This document shows, in pieces, positions 25,251 to 33,602 of a DNA stretch of 64,000 nucleotides. A model generated the notes under the pieces. It had not been told where the DNA came from, made no database searches, and saw only the letters and a list, made by a program, of their open reading frames with translations. How positions within the stretch are numbered: position 1 is the stretch's first letter; each line of letters starts with the position of its first letter. The stretch spans positions 10,023,001 through 10,087,000 of the forward strand of contig NZ_CP117866.1 in NCBI RefSeq assembly GCF_028736035.1, given 5' to 3'. The position numbers were made by a program, and so were the translations under genes. Origin of the DNA: Streptomyces sp. T12. GTDB lineage: Bacteria; Actinomycetota; Actinomycetes; Streptomycetales; Streptomycetaceae.

Positions 25251-25835
25251 TCAGCGCGCCCCCGTCCAGTTGTGCGCCACGTCGACCACGACCCGGCCGG
25301 TCGTCACCCACACCCGGAACGGCAGCCGTGCCCGGACGCCGAGCCCGATCTGCGTGTCCCCTTCGAAGCTGCCGGCGAACCGTGCGTCCCGGAAGGTGCG
25401 GTAGCCCGTGAGATCCACGCCCTTCAGGCGCTGACCGGCCCGCACGGGATACGTGGGCTCGCCGGTGTCGATGTCATAGGCGGGGGCGGCCACCCGCACC
25501 TCGAGGACGGCTCCGCCGCCGACGGGGATGTAGTTGCCCGAACCGTCCTGGTAGAGGCGGCTGACGTACCTGACGGAATAGCCGAGGCTGCTGGTGCCCG
25601 CGCCGGGGACGTCGACGACCATGCGGTCGAAGCAGTCGTGCCGGCCGGTCCTGATGTTCGTCACGGACTCCGACGTCGCGGCGGAGCGGGTCTTGGCCAG
25701 ACTGCCCCAGCCGGTGGGGCAGGCCGTGGTCTGGGTGGTGGTGGCCGTCGTGGCGTCGGCCGGGACCGCCGCCACACCCAGCGTGGCGGCCATGAGCGCG
25801 ATTGTCGTCGCCCATGCGGTTCTGTTTCGTCCCAT
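25251..25835 (-). CDS. secreted AMIN-like domain protein
   Basis: A 194-residue exported protein. ATG at 25835 is chosen because AGGGGA lies upstream and because it opens a Sec signal peptide (MGRNRTAWATTIALMAATLGVAAVPADATT, cleavage near residue 28). A Thr-rich stretch follows, then CPTGWGS and HDCFDRMVVDVPGAGTSSLGYSVRYVSRLYQDGSG, two cysteines that could pair, and VLEVRVAAPAYD; these match the AMIN-like beta domain common in actinobacterial lipoproteins and secreted proteins. The role may be in cell-wall binding. No lipobox is visible. It converges with the GAF/Fis regulator. Confidence 0.8.
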   Translation of the reverse strand: MGRNRTAWATTIALMAATLGVAAVPADATTATTTQTTACPTGWGSLAKTRSAATSESVTNIRTGRHDCFDRMVVDVPGAGTSSLGYSVRYVSRLYQDGSGNYIPVGGGAVLEVRVAAPAYDIDTGEPTYPVRAGQRLKGVDLTGYRTFRDARFAGSFEGDTQIGLGVRARLPFRVWVTTGRVVVDVAHNWTGAR

Positions 25836-26032
25836 TTCATCCCCTGGAAGGGTGGTGTGTCTGATATTAGGCAAGACATTCGGGTCGGCGGAATGGTTGC
25901 ACCGTTGCGGAGTTCGTTGGTCCGGGCTGTACAACGAGCGGCGGCTCGCTCGGGAACCCGTACCGGACCCGGGACGTTCCACGAAGGACGGCTGCTGCTC
26001 AGGGGGCCGTAGCGCGCGTACCAGGGGGCGAT

Positions 26033-27199
26033 GTGACGCGGTTGATCGTCATGGGCGGCGGGATCGCCGGTGCCGGAGCGGCTCTTGCCCTGCACAAGGC
26101 CGGATTCGACGTCGCCGTGTACGAGGCGCACCCCGACTCCGCCGAGGACATAGGCGCCTTCCTCACGCTCGCGAGCAACGGCATGCGCGCCCTGGCGCAG
26201 GTCGACGCCTCGGCGGCGGTCACCGGGATCGGGTTCCCCCTGACCTTGATGCGAGTCCTCGACGACACGGGCGCCGAGGTGGCCCAGGTGCCGCTCGGCG
26301 AGGCCGGCACCCCGCACCTTCGGTACCGGTGCCTGCGACGAGGGGACCTCAACGCCGCCCTGCAGGCCGAGGTCGAGCGCCGGGGCATCCCCCTCCGGCA
26401 CGGCGCCCGCCTCGTGTCCGTCGAGGACGGCCCGGACGGCGTCACCGCCCACTTCGCCGACGGCAGCACGGCGACCGGCGACCTCCTCATCGGGGCCGAC
26501 GGCCTGAACTCCACCGTCCGCCGGCTCATCGCCCCCGAGGCACGCCCGGGGTACGCCGGACAGTACGTCTTCTACGGCTACACCGCCGCCGCACCCGGAT
26601 CCGGCGACGGCGAGACCATCACCATGGTGCGCGGCAGCACCGTCGCCTTCGGGTACGCGGTGTCGCCGGAGGGGGAGACGTACTGGTTCGCGCGCGTCTC
26701 CGACGCCCCCTTGGCCGCGGACGCCATCGCGCACGGCACCCCGGCCCAGTGGCGCGACCTGCTGCTGCCGCTGCTCCGCAAGGACTCCACCCCCGCAGCG
26801 GACCTCGTCGCGGGCACCCCCGACCACCTCATGGTCACCAACGCCACCGAACTCCCCACCGGGACACCTTGGCGCTCCGCCCGGACCCTGGTCATCGGCG
26901 ACGCGGCCCACGCCGCGTCCCCCGCCACCGGGCAGGGCGCCTCGATGGCGCTGGAGGACGCCGTCGTCCTCGCCAAGTCCCTGCGCGACGCGCCGGACAC
27001 CGACGCCGCGCTCACCCTCTACGAGACACTCCGCCGCCCCCGCGTGGAACACAACATCACCGTCAGCGGCAACATCTCCCGCGGCGCCCACACCCCCTCG
27101 GTCCCCGGCCCCCGAGGCGCGAGTGCGAACCGGCCGGGCGACGACGAGCTCATACGGCACCTGGAGTGGGGCACCGACCTCTGGCAACTCGCGCCGTGA
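26033..27199 (+). CDS. FAD-dependent monooxygenase
   Basis: A 388-residue flavoprotein of the salicylate-hydroxylase/tetracycline-hydroxylase type. GTG at 26033 follows a G-rich ribosome site. FAD motifs: LIVMGGGIAGAGAALALHKAGFDVAVYEAH at the N-terminus, LLIGADGLNSTVRRLIAPEARPGYAG (DG motif, about 153-178), and TLVIGDAAHAASPATGQGASMALEDAVVLAKSL (GD motif, about 284-316). It hydroxylates an unknown aromatic or polyketide-like substrate using NAD(P)H and oxygen. It stands alone, divergent from the secreted AMIN-like gene and upstream of the molybdenum hydroxylase genes. Confidence 0.9.
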   Translation: MTRLIVMGGGIAGAGAALALHKAGFDVAVYEAHPDSAEDIGAFLTLASNGMRALAQVDASAAVTGIGFPLTLMRVLDDTGAEVAQVPLGEAGTPHLRYRCLRRGDLNAALQAEVERRGIPLRHGARLVSVEDGPDGVTAHFADGSTATGDLLIGADGLNSTVRRLIAPEARPGYAGQYVFYGYTAAAPGSGDGETITMVRGSTVAFGYAVSPEGETYWFARVSDAPLAADAIAHGTPAQWRDLLLPLLRKDSTPAADLVAGTPDHLMVTNATELPTGTPWRSARTLVIGDAAHAASPATGQGASMALEDAVVLAKSLRDAPDTDAALTLYETLRRPRVEHNITVSGNISRGAHTPSVPGPRGASANRPGDDELIRHLEWGTDLWQLAP

Positions 27200-27339
27200 A
27201 TCGACGCGTAAATCGACGCCGCAAATCGGCGCCGTGACGCGACGCGGTAATCGATGGAACGACCAACCGACGCAACCCCGGAGCGCACCGGCCCCTCATA
27301 CAGGTCGAACCAGCCCGGGTTCGCGGAGAGGAGCGCCTG

Positions 27340-29469
27340 TTGCCCCGTCAGTTGTCCCGCCGCCAGTTCGTGGTCTACTCGCTCGCGGCGACCACCCTGA
27401 CCGTCGCTGCCCCGCTCGGCTGCGACGGCTCGACCGCGGAAGGCGCCGAGGAAACCACGGACGGCGGCCGCAGGTCGTCCGACGTCCTGGTGACCGGCAC
27501 CGACGGGGAGATGCTGGTCCTGGAGGTCACCCCGGCCAACAGGGTCGTCGTACGGCTGCCGCGCGTCGAGGTCGGCCAGGGCGTCACCACCGCCGTCGCC
27601 ATGATGATCGCCGAGGAGCTGGACGCCCGGCTCGCCGACGTGGACATCCCGCTCGCGGACGCCCGCAGCGAGGGCAACCAGTTCACCGGCGGCTCCAGTT
27701 CGGTCAGCTCGCTGTACGGACCGGCCCGGCAACTGGCCGCCACCGCCCGCGCCAAGCTCATCACCGCCGCCGCCCGGCGCTGGCACGTCCCCGCGCGAAC
27801 CCTGCGCACCCGGGGCACCAGAGTCTTCGCCCCGGACGGACGCACCGCCACCTTCGGATCGCTCACCAAGAGCGCCGCCCGGATCACCCGGCCCACCGTG
27901 TCGACCCAGCCCAAACCGGCGTCCAGGCATCAGGTGATCGGACGGCCGACGACCCGCATCGACGCCCGCGACATCATCACCGGCAAGGCGAAGTACACCG
28001 GAGACCTCACGGCGGCCGGCGCGAAGCCGACGGTCGTGGCCCGGCCGCCGACCATCGGCGGGAAGGTCGTCTCGGTCGACTCCCGGGCCGCCCGCGCCCT
28101 GCCCGGTGTCCACGCGGTCGTCCAGATCGACGGCGGTGTCGCCGTGGTCGCGGAGACCTTCCACCACGCCTTCCAGGCCCGGGACGCCCTCCGGATCAAG
28201 TGGGCGCCGGGCCCACTGGCGGACCTCTCCGACGCCCAGATCCGCTCCCGGCTGCGCGCCGCGGTCCCGAAGCTTCAGACCCCGCCGCGCGGATCCGAGC
28301 AGACCGAGGCCGAGTTCGCGTTCGCCTTCGTCAGCCACGCGCCGATGGAGGTGCTCACAGCCGTCGCGGACGTACGTGAACAGCGGGCCGAGATCTGGTT
28401 CTCCTCCCAGACGCCGCAGTCGGCGCGCGAGGAGATCGCCTCGGCGACCGGTCTGCCGGTGTCGAAGGTCCGGGTCCATGTCCTGCACGGCGGCGGCTCG
28501 TTCGGGCGCCGCCTGAACTACGACGCCGCGATCGAGGCGGCCCTGATCTCCAAGAAGGCAGGCCGGCCGGTGAAGCTGATGTGGAGCCGGGCCGACGACA
28601 TCCGGCACGGCAGGATGCGCCCGGCCACCCACCACCGGATCCGGGCCAGCCATGCCCAGGGCAGGGTGGTGGCCTTCGCCCACGCGACGGCCTCGGTCAA
28701 CGAGTCCTTCGAGAAGCAGGGTCTGTCCACTCAAGGCGGCGTGCGCTCCACCGTACGCGCCCCCGCGGCGGCCCCCCTCCCCAGCGACAGCGGCCTCTAC
28801 AACTTCGGCCGCCTCTCCGGCGACTCGGGCTCGGTCGACCTCGCGATCCCCCTGGGCGCCTGGCGCTCGGTGGACTCCGGCACCGTGCGCACCGCCGAGG
28901 AGATCGTCGTCGACGAGGTCGCCCGCAGCCTCGGCGAGGACCCGGTCGCCTTCCGCCGTACGACACTGCGGAGCAAGGCCGTCAAGGCCGTACTGGACAA
29001 GGTCGCGACCGCCGGGAAGTGGGGCCGGACCATGCCGCCGGGGCACGCCCAGGGTGTCGCCGTCCACGAGGAGTACGGCTCCTGCGTGGCCTGCCTCGTC
29101 GAGATCGACGCCGTCGATCCGAAGAACCCCCGGGTGACCAAGGTCGTGATGGCCGCCGACGTGGGAACGGCCGTCAACCCGCGCGGCCTGGAGGCCCAGC
29201 TCATGGGCACCGCCGTCGACGGGATCTCCACCATCCTGAGCGCCGGCCTGCACATCGACCGGGGCGCCGTCCGCGAGAGCAGCTTCGCCGACTTCCACTA
29301 CGCCCGCCAGCGGCACGCCCCCCAGCGCTTCGAGGCGCACATCATGCCCTCCCGGCGCGACCCCGGCGGAGCCGGCGAACTCGGCGTCCCCGCCGCGGCC
29401 GGTGCCGTCGCCAACGCCTACGCCCGGGCGACCGGCACCAAGCCGCGCCGCTTCCCCCTCGACTTCTGA
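27340..29469 (+). CDS. molybdopterin-binding subunit of a xanthine-dehydrogenase-family hydroxylase (IorB/aldehyde dehydrogenase type)
   Basis: A 709-residue large subunit. The start is TTG at 27340, 10 or so bases after GAGAGGAG; no better ATG/GTG fits the signal. Residues 5-28 form a Tat signal (SRRQFVVYSLAATTLTVAAPLGC) with a possible lipobox Cys28. Two copies of the molybdenum-binding region occur: VEVGQGVTTAVAMMIAEEL at the front and RVHVLHGGGSFGRRLNYDAAIEAALI in the middle. FVSHAPMEVLTAVADV and the late GGAGELGVPAAAGAVANAYARA (active-site Glu region) complete the family. This two-subunit type oxidises N-heterocycles or aldehydes at the cell surface. The small [2Fe-2S] subunit follows 40 bases downstream; no FAD-subunit gene is present. 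Confidence 0.9.
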   Translation: MPRQLSRRQFVVYSLAATTLTVAAPLGCDGSTAEGAEETTDGGRRSSDVLVTGTDGEMLVLEVTPANRVVVRLPRVEVGQGVTTAVAMMIAEELDARLADVDIPLADARSEGNQFTGGSSSVSSLYGPARQLAATARAKLITAAARRWHVPARTLRTRGTRVFAPDGRTATFGSLTKSAARITRPTVSTQPKPASRHQVIGRPTTRIDARDIITGKAKYTGDLTAAGAKPTVVARPPTIGGKVVSVDSRAARALPGVHAVVQIDGGVAVVAETFHHAFQARDALRIKWAPGPLADLSDAQIRSRLRAAVPKLQTPPRGSEQTEAEFAFAFVSHAPMEVLTAVADVREQRAEIWFSSQTPQSAREEIASATGLPVSKVRVHVLHGGGSFGRRLNYDAAIEAALISKKAGRPVKLMWSRADDIRHGRMRPATHHRIRASHAQGRVVAFAHATASVNESFEKQGLSTQGGVRSTVRAPAAAPLPSDSGLYNFGRLSGDSGSVDLAIPLGAWRSVDSGTVRTAEEIVVDEVARSLGEDPVAFRRTTLRSKAVKAVLDKVATAGKWGRTMPPGHAQGVAVHEEYGSCVACLVEIDAVDPKNPRVTKVVMAADVGTAVNPRGLEAQLMGTAVDGISTILSAGLHIDRGAVRESSFADFHYARQRHAPQRFEAHIMPSRRDPGGAGELGVPAAAGAVANAYARATGTKPRRFPLDF

Positions 29470-29509
29470 GTCACCTTCGACTGCTGAGCCACCTTTCGAG
29501 AAGGTACCG

Positions 29510-29965
29510 ATGCCCTCCTACTCCTTCACCCTCAACGGCGAGCGCGTCACCGTCGAGGCACCCGCCGACATGCCTCTGCTGTGGGTGCTGCGCGACCTGC
29601 TGAACGTCACCGGTCCCAAGTACGGCTGCGGCGTGGGCGCCTGCCGCGCCTGCACCAGCCATCTCGACGGCGACGAGATCCAGCCCTGCGTCGTACCGGT
29701 CGCCGACTGCGCCGGCCGCAAGGTCACCACCATCGAGGGCCTGGCCGACGGCGACAAGCTCCACCCCGTCCAACAGGCCTGGCTCGACTGCGACGTCGCC
29801 CAGTGCGGCTTCTGCCAGCCGGGCCAGATCATGGCCACGGCCGCCCTTCTGAAGAAGACGCCCCGGCCGACGGACGCCGACATCGACCGGATCGAGAACG
29901 TCTGCCGCTGCGGCACCTACTCCCGGATCCGCGAGGCGATCAAGAAGGCGGCCGCCGACAGTTGA
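29510..29965 (+). CDS. (2Fe-2S)-binding small subunit of a molybdenum hydroxylase (IorA/CoxS type)
   Basis: A 151-residue electron-transfer subunit with two [2Fe-2S] clusters. The N-terminal plant-ferredoxin fold carries GPKYGCGVGACRACTSHLDG and a further Cys in IQPCVVP. The C-terminal four-helix part carries CDVAQCGFCQPGQIMATAALL and ENVCRCGTYSRIREAI. GAGAAGG lies 5 bases before the ATG. It passes electrons from the molybdenum subunit at 27340 to an outside acceptor. Its own Tat signal is absent, so it would be exported bound to the large subunit. The stop codon lies inside a 15-bp tandem repeat (29954-30013). Confidence 0.93.
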   Translation: MPSYSFTLNGERVTVEAPADMPLLWVLRDLLNVTGPKYGCGVGACRACTSHLDGDEIQPCVVPVADCAGRKVTTIEGLADGDKLHPVQQAWLDCDVAQCGFCQPGQIMATAALLKKTPRPTDADIDRIENVCRCGTYSRIREAIKKAAADS

Positions 29966-30013
29966 CCAGCCGACAGTTGACCAGCCGAGAGTTCAGCAGC
30001 GGACAGTCGACCA
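29954..30013. repeat. 15-bp tandem repeat over the end of the (2Fe-2S) subunit gene
   Basis: Four units of 15 bp: two exact copies of GCCGACAGTTGACCA (29954-29968, 29969-29983) and two degenerate copies (29984-29998, 29999-30013). The first copy contains the stop codon of the small-subunit gene, so the repeat begins within the coding end and continues into the gap before the fructosamine kinase gene. Confidence 0.85.
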
Positions 30014-30055
30014 AGTGACTTCAGTACGGCCGAAGGCCGCCGTACCCTGATCGCC

Positions 30056-30922
30056 GTGCACAACTCCTGCGAGGGCCCTGGCGCCACGGCGACGCGGTTC
30101 ACCGGGCTCGCGGTGACCGGCGAGCGACAGCTCTCCGGGGCGCTCGCCGAAGTCACCCTCGACGGTGGCCGAGTGGTGATGGTCAAGCGAGGCGACGGCC
30201 CCCGCGCCGCACAGGCGGAGGCGGCGGGACTGCGCTGGCTGGCCGACGCCCACGCCGTCCGCATCCCGGCCGTGCACGGCCACGACGGGCAGTGGCTGGT
30301 CACCGACCGTGTGGCGACCGGCCGGCCCGGCGCCGACGCGGCGGAACACCTCGGCAGCGACCTGGCCGCCCTGCACGCGGCGGGCGCACCCGCGTTCGGC
30401 GCCCCACCTCCCGGCGGCCCCGAGGAGGCGTACATCGGGCTCGCCCCGATGCGCAACGTCACCGGCCCCGACTGGCCCCGCTGGTACGCCGAGCACCGGG
30501 TGCTGCCGTATCTGCGCCGCGCGGTCGACGACGGCACGGTCCGCAGCGCGGAGGCCCCCGTGATCGAGCGGGTCTGCGAGCGGCTCCCCGAACTGGCGGG
30601 CCCCGCCGAGCCGCCCGCCCGGCTGCACGGCGACCTCTGGAACGGCAACGTCCTGTGGGGCGCCGACGGGCACGCCTGGCTGATCGACCCGGCCGCGCAC
30701 GGCGGCTACCGCGAGACCGACCTGGCCATGCTCCACCTCTTCGGCTGCCCCCACCTGGACCGGATCCTGGACGGCTACCAGCGGACGGCCCCCCTGGCCG
30801 AGGGCTGGGCCGACCGCATCGCCCTGCACCAGCTCTTCCCGCTCCTGGTGCACGCCGTGCTCTTCGGCCGCGGCTACGCGGAACAGGCCCTCACGGCGGC
30901 CAGGGCGGCCTTGACGAGGTGA
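30056..30922 (+). CDS. fructosamine kinase family protein
   Basis: A 288-residue kinase of the fructosamine/ketosamine-3-kinase and aminoglycoside-phosphotransferase fold. GTG at 30056 is the start; the ribosome site is weak. Visible: the ATP-lysine strand VVMVKRGDGPRAAQAEAAGLRWL, VTDRVATGRPG hinge, the catalytic loop RLHGDLWNGNVLW (about 190-202) and the metal motif AWLIDPAAHGGYRETDLAMLHLFG. Family members phosphorylate sugar-modified amines so that the sugar can leave, a protein-repair function. It follows the molybdenum hydroxylase genes but is probably independent. Confidence 0.9.
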   Translation: MHNSCEGPGATATRFTGLAVTGERQLSGALAEVTLDGGRVVMVKRGDGPRAAQAEAAGLRWLADAHAVRIPAVHGHDGQWLVTDRVATGRPGADAAEHLGSDLAALHAAGAPAFGAPPPGGPEEAYIGLAPMRNVTGPDWPRWYAEHRVLPYLRRAVDDGTVRSAEAPVIERVCERLPELAGPAEPPARLHGDLWNGNVLWGADGHAWLIDPAAHGGYRETDLAMLHLFGCPHLDRILDGYQRTAPLAEGWADRIALHQLFPLLVHAVLFGRGYAEQALTAARAALTR

Positions 30923-30993
30923 CCCGCCCGGGCGCCGCGAACCTGTTGACGCACGGACCATTGACTGGACGCCGAAAGCTCCTGACACTGGCG

Positions 30994-31007
30994 TGACTAC
31001 GTAGTCA
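30994..31007. promoter_or_regulatory. LacI-family operator, copy 1
   Basis: TGACTACGTAGTCA is a perfect 14-bp palindrome with the central CG step typical of LacI-family operators. An identical copy lies 44 bases downstream. It lies 77 bases before the LacI-type gene at 31084. Confidence 0.88.
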
Positions 31008-31037
31008 AAGCAGCGGCGGCACGGCTGTTGCCTTCAC

Positions 31038-31051
31038 TGACTACGTAGTCA
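31038..31051. promoter_or_regulatory. LacI-family operator, copy 2
   Basis: An exact second copy of TGACTACGTAGTCA, 44 bases (about four helical turns) from the first, so both could be bound on one DNA face. It ends 32 bases before the LacI start, which suggests that the regulator represses itself and the sugar operon behind it. Confidence 0.88.
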
Positions 31052-31083
31052 AGAGCCGATGACGCCACCTTCCGGGAGCCCCT

Positions 31084-32154
31084 ATGGCGACGACCCCGTC
31101 CGAAGGAACCCCCGGCGGGTCGGTGCGTCGCCGCCGGGGCCCCGGGATGACCGAGGTCGCCCGTGCCGCCGGTGTCTCCCAGAAGACGGTGTCGCGGGTC
31201 GTCAACGGCGAGCCGCATGTCAGCCCGGAGGTGCGCGACCGCGTGCTGCGGGTCATACAGGAGCTGGACTACCGCCCGAACAACACGGCGCGCGCCCTGC
31301 TCCTCGGCCGCTACCGGCGCATCGGAGTCGTCTCGCTGGGCACCGCCCTGTACGGCCCGTCGACGCTGCTCATCGCGCTGGAGCGGGCGATGCAGCGGGC
31401 GGGGTACTCGTTCGCCCTGGCCAGCACCCTGGAAGGGCAGAGAGTGTCCGTCGCCGTCGAGGCACTGCTGGAGCAGGGCGTCGACGGGATCGTGCTGTCC
31501 GAGCCCATCGATGAAGGCACCCCGCTCAGACTCGGCGCGGACGTGCCCGTGGTCAGCCTCGGTGAGGGCGTCGAACTCACCGACGGCTTGGGCGCGGTCG
31601 TCGGCGCCGACGGGGTCGATGCCGCCCGGATCGCCACCGAGCATCTGCTCGCCCTCGGCCACCGCACCGTCTGGCACATCCCCGGCCCGCAGAACTGGTG
31701 GGCCGCCCGGGACCGCCTCCGGGGCTGGCGCGAGGCCCTCGCCGCCGCCGGCGCCCCCGAACCGCCGCTCGCCCCGGAGGGCGACTGGAGCCCGGCCGCC
31801 GGATACGCGGCCGGCCGACAGCTGGCCCGACTGGCCGACGTCACCGCCGTGTTCGCCGCCAACGACGACATGGCGATCGGCGCCCTGCACGCCTTCGCCG
31901 AGTCGGGTCGCGACGTCCCCGGCGACGTCAGCGTCATCGGCTACGACGACATCCCCGCCGCCGCCTACCTCGCCCCGCCCCTGACCACCGTCCGGCAGAA
32001 CTTCACCGCCGTCGCCGACCGCGCCGTCGACCACCTGATCGCCCTGATCGAGGGCCGCCCCGTACCGGCCGATCCCACCGAACCGGAACCGGCCGTCGAG
32101 TTGACCGTACGGTCCTCCACCGGCCCCGCCCGCAGTCCCCTGTCGCACGACTGA
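31084..32154 (+). CDS. LacI family transcriptional regulator of the sugar operon
   Basis: A 356-residue repressor. Helix-turn-helix GMTEVARAAGVSQKTVSRVVNGEPHVSPEVRDRVLRVIQELDYRPNNTARALL lies at about residues 20-74, including the hinge helix. The sugar-binding core follows (IGVVSLGTALYGPSTLLIALERAMQRAGYSFALAST, AVFAANDDMAIGALHAFAESGRDVPGDVSVIGYDDIPAAAYLAPPLTTVRQ). It is the first gene of an operon with an ABC importer and a GH42 beta-galactosidase, so a galactoside or its hydrolysis product is the likely inducer. Twin perfect operators lie just upstream. Confidence 0.95.
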   Translation: MATTPSEGTPGGSVRRRRGPGMTEVARAAGVSQKTVSRVVNGEPHVSPEVRDRVLRVIQELDYRPNNTARALLLGRYRRIGVVSLGTALYGPSTLLIALERAMQRAGYSFALASTLEGQRVSVAVEALLEQGVDGIVLSEPIDEGTPLRLGADVPVVSLGEGVELTDGLGAVVGADGVDAARIATEHLLALGHRTVWHIPGPQNWWAARDRLRGWREALAAAGAPEPPLAPEGDWSPAAGYAAGRQLARLADVTAVFAANDDMAIGALHAFAESGRDVPGDVSVIGYDDIPAAAYLAPPLTTVRQNFTAVADRAVDHLIALIEGRPVPADPTEPEPAVELTVRSSTGPARSPLSHD

Positions 32155-32249
32155 CCCCGCCCGCACCACCCCCGTCGCGATCCGCGTGCGCCGCCCGGGA
32201 CGGCCGCCGCACGCCCACCCCCGTAGCCGCACCACGTGAGGAGTCACGT

Positions 32250-33590
32250 GTGTACACCCCACCCCACCCCAATCGCCGCGCCCTGCTGCGCGGTGCCCTC
32301 GGCCTCGGCACGGCCGCCGCACTCACCGCCTGCGCGGGCGGCAGCGCCACCGTCCGCACTTCCGGTGAGATCACCCTCGCCCTGTGGACCCACGACCCGG
32401 GCTACGAGGCCTTCTTCGAGAAGGGCATCCCGCAGGCCGACCGCCGCACCGACTTCCGCTACCACCTGAAGGTCACCCGCGCCGGAGCCCCCGACATCGT
32501 CACCAAACTCCTCGCCCAGGCCGTCGCCGGGCGCGGCACACCCGATCTGGTGGGCTTCGAGATCGGCAGCTTCCCGCGCATGCTGCGCGGCGACATCGCC
32601 GAACGGCTGCTGTACGACCTCACCGACGACATCGCCGCCGTACCCGGTCTGAAGGCCGACCTGCTGCCCGCCCGCACGGCCCCCTTCAGCAAGGACGGCC
32701 GGGTCTACGCCCTCGACTCGGACACCCCGATGGTCGTCTACTTCTACCGCGACGACCTCTTCGACCGGTACAACCTGCCCAAGCAGACGGTGACTTGGGA
32801 GGAGTTCGCCGACCTGGGCGCCCGCGTCCATCAGGAGCACGGCGCGTCGATGTGCGTCGTCTCCACCGCGGGCAGCGACGCCGGCCAGGTCGTGCAGTCC
32901 TTCCAGATGCTGCTCTACCAGCGCGGCGGCGCCTTCTTCGACGCCGACCAGAACCTCGTCCTCGACTCACCGGAGGCCGAGGATGTCCTGCGCTTCCTGT
33001 GCGACGGGCTGCGCAGCGGCTTCGTCATCGACGTCTCCGACTACTACGGGGCCGCGATGCAGACCGCCCTGAAGCAGGACAGGGTCATCGGACTGCCCAT
33101 GGCCATCTGGTACAAGAACTACGGCCTGGTCCCCAACGTGCCCGAGCAGAAAGGGAAATGGCGGGTCAAGGCACTGCCCCGGTTCGCAAGGGGCGGCGCG
33201 GCCACGGCCGCCGTGGGCGGCACCGGCTTCGGCGTCATCAAGGACAAGGCCAACACACAGGCGACCAGGGAGTTCCTGTTCAACACCTGGCTCACCCATG
33301 ACGGCCAGGTCCGTCGCTTCACCGAGACCGGCTACCTGCCCACACGCCGCTCGGTCTACGACGACCCCCGCCTGAGCGCCGCCCGGGACGACTTCTGCGG
33401 CGGACAGCGGCTCTTCCCCCTCTACCGCGAACTGCTGCCCCAGGTGCCCCCGTTCCACCAGAGCCCCGACCAGTCGATCCTCTACGACGTGCTCGCCGGC
33501 AATCTCCTGCGCGCCTACCACGGCGATCTGAGCCCACGCCAGGCCCTGAAGCAGACCGCAGCCGACTTCCGCGACCAGGCCGGCCGCTAG
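32250..33590 (+). CDS. ABC transporter sugar-binding lipoprotein
   Basis: A 446-residue extracellular solute-binding protein. GTG at 32250 is chosen because GAGGAG lies 6 bases upstream. NRRALLRGALGLGTAAALTACAGG gives a twin-arginine-containing signal with lipobox Cys28, so the mature protein is a membrane-anchored lipoprotein. The body has the family 1 pattern: ITLALWTHDPGYEAFFEKGIPQ, GTPDLVGFEIGSFPRML, DTPMVVYFYRDDLFDRYNLPKQTVTWEEFADLG, LPMAIWYKNYGLVPNV. It delivers a sugar, probably a galacto-oligosaccharide, to the two permeases downstream. No ATPase gene is in the operon; a shared MsiK-type ATPase would be expected elsewhere, as is usual in Streptomyces. Confidence 0.95.
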   Translation: MYTPPHPNRRALLRGALGLGTAAALTACAGGSATVRTSGEITLALWTHDPGYEAFFEKGIPQADRRTDFRYHLKVTRAGAPDIVTKLLAQAVAGRGTPDLVGFEIGSFPRMLRGDIAERLLYDLTDDIAAVPGLKADLLPARTAPFSKDGRVYALDSDTPMVVYFYRDDLFDRYNLPKQTVTWEEFADLGARVHQEHGASMCVVSTAGSDAGQVVQSFQMLLYQRGGAFFDADQNLVLDSPEAEDVLRFLCDGLRSGFVIDVSDYYGAAMQTALKQDRVIGLPMAIWYKNYGLVPNVPEQKGKWRVKALPRFARGGAATAAVGGTGFGVIKDKANTQATREFLFNTWLTHDGQVRRFTETGYLPTRRSVYDDPRLSAARDDFCGGQRLFPLYRELLPQVPPFHQSPDQSILYDVLAGNLLRAYHGDLSPRQALKQTAADFRDQAGR

Positions 33591-33602
33591 GAGGAGCCCA
33601 CC

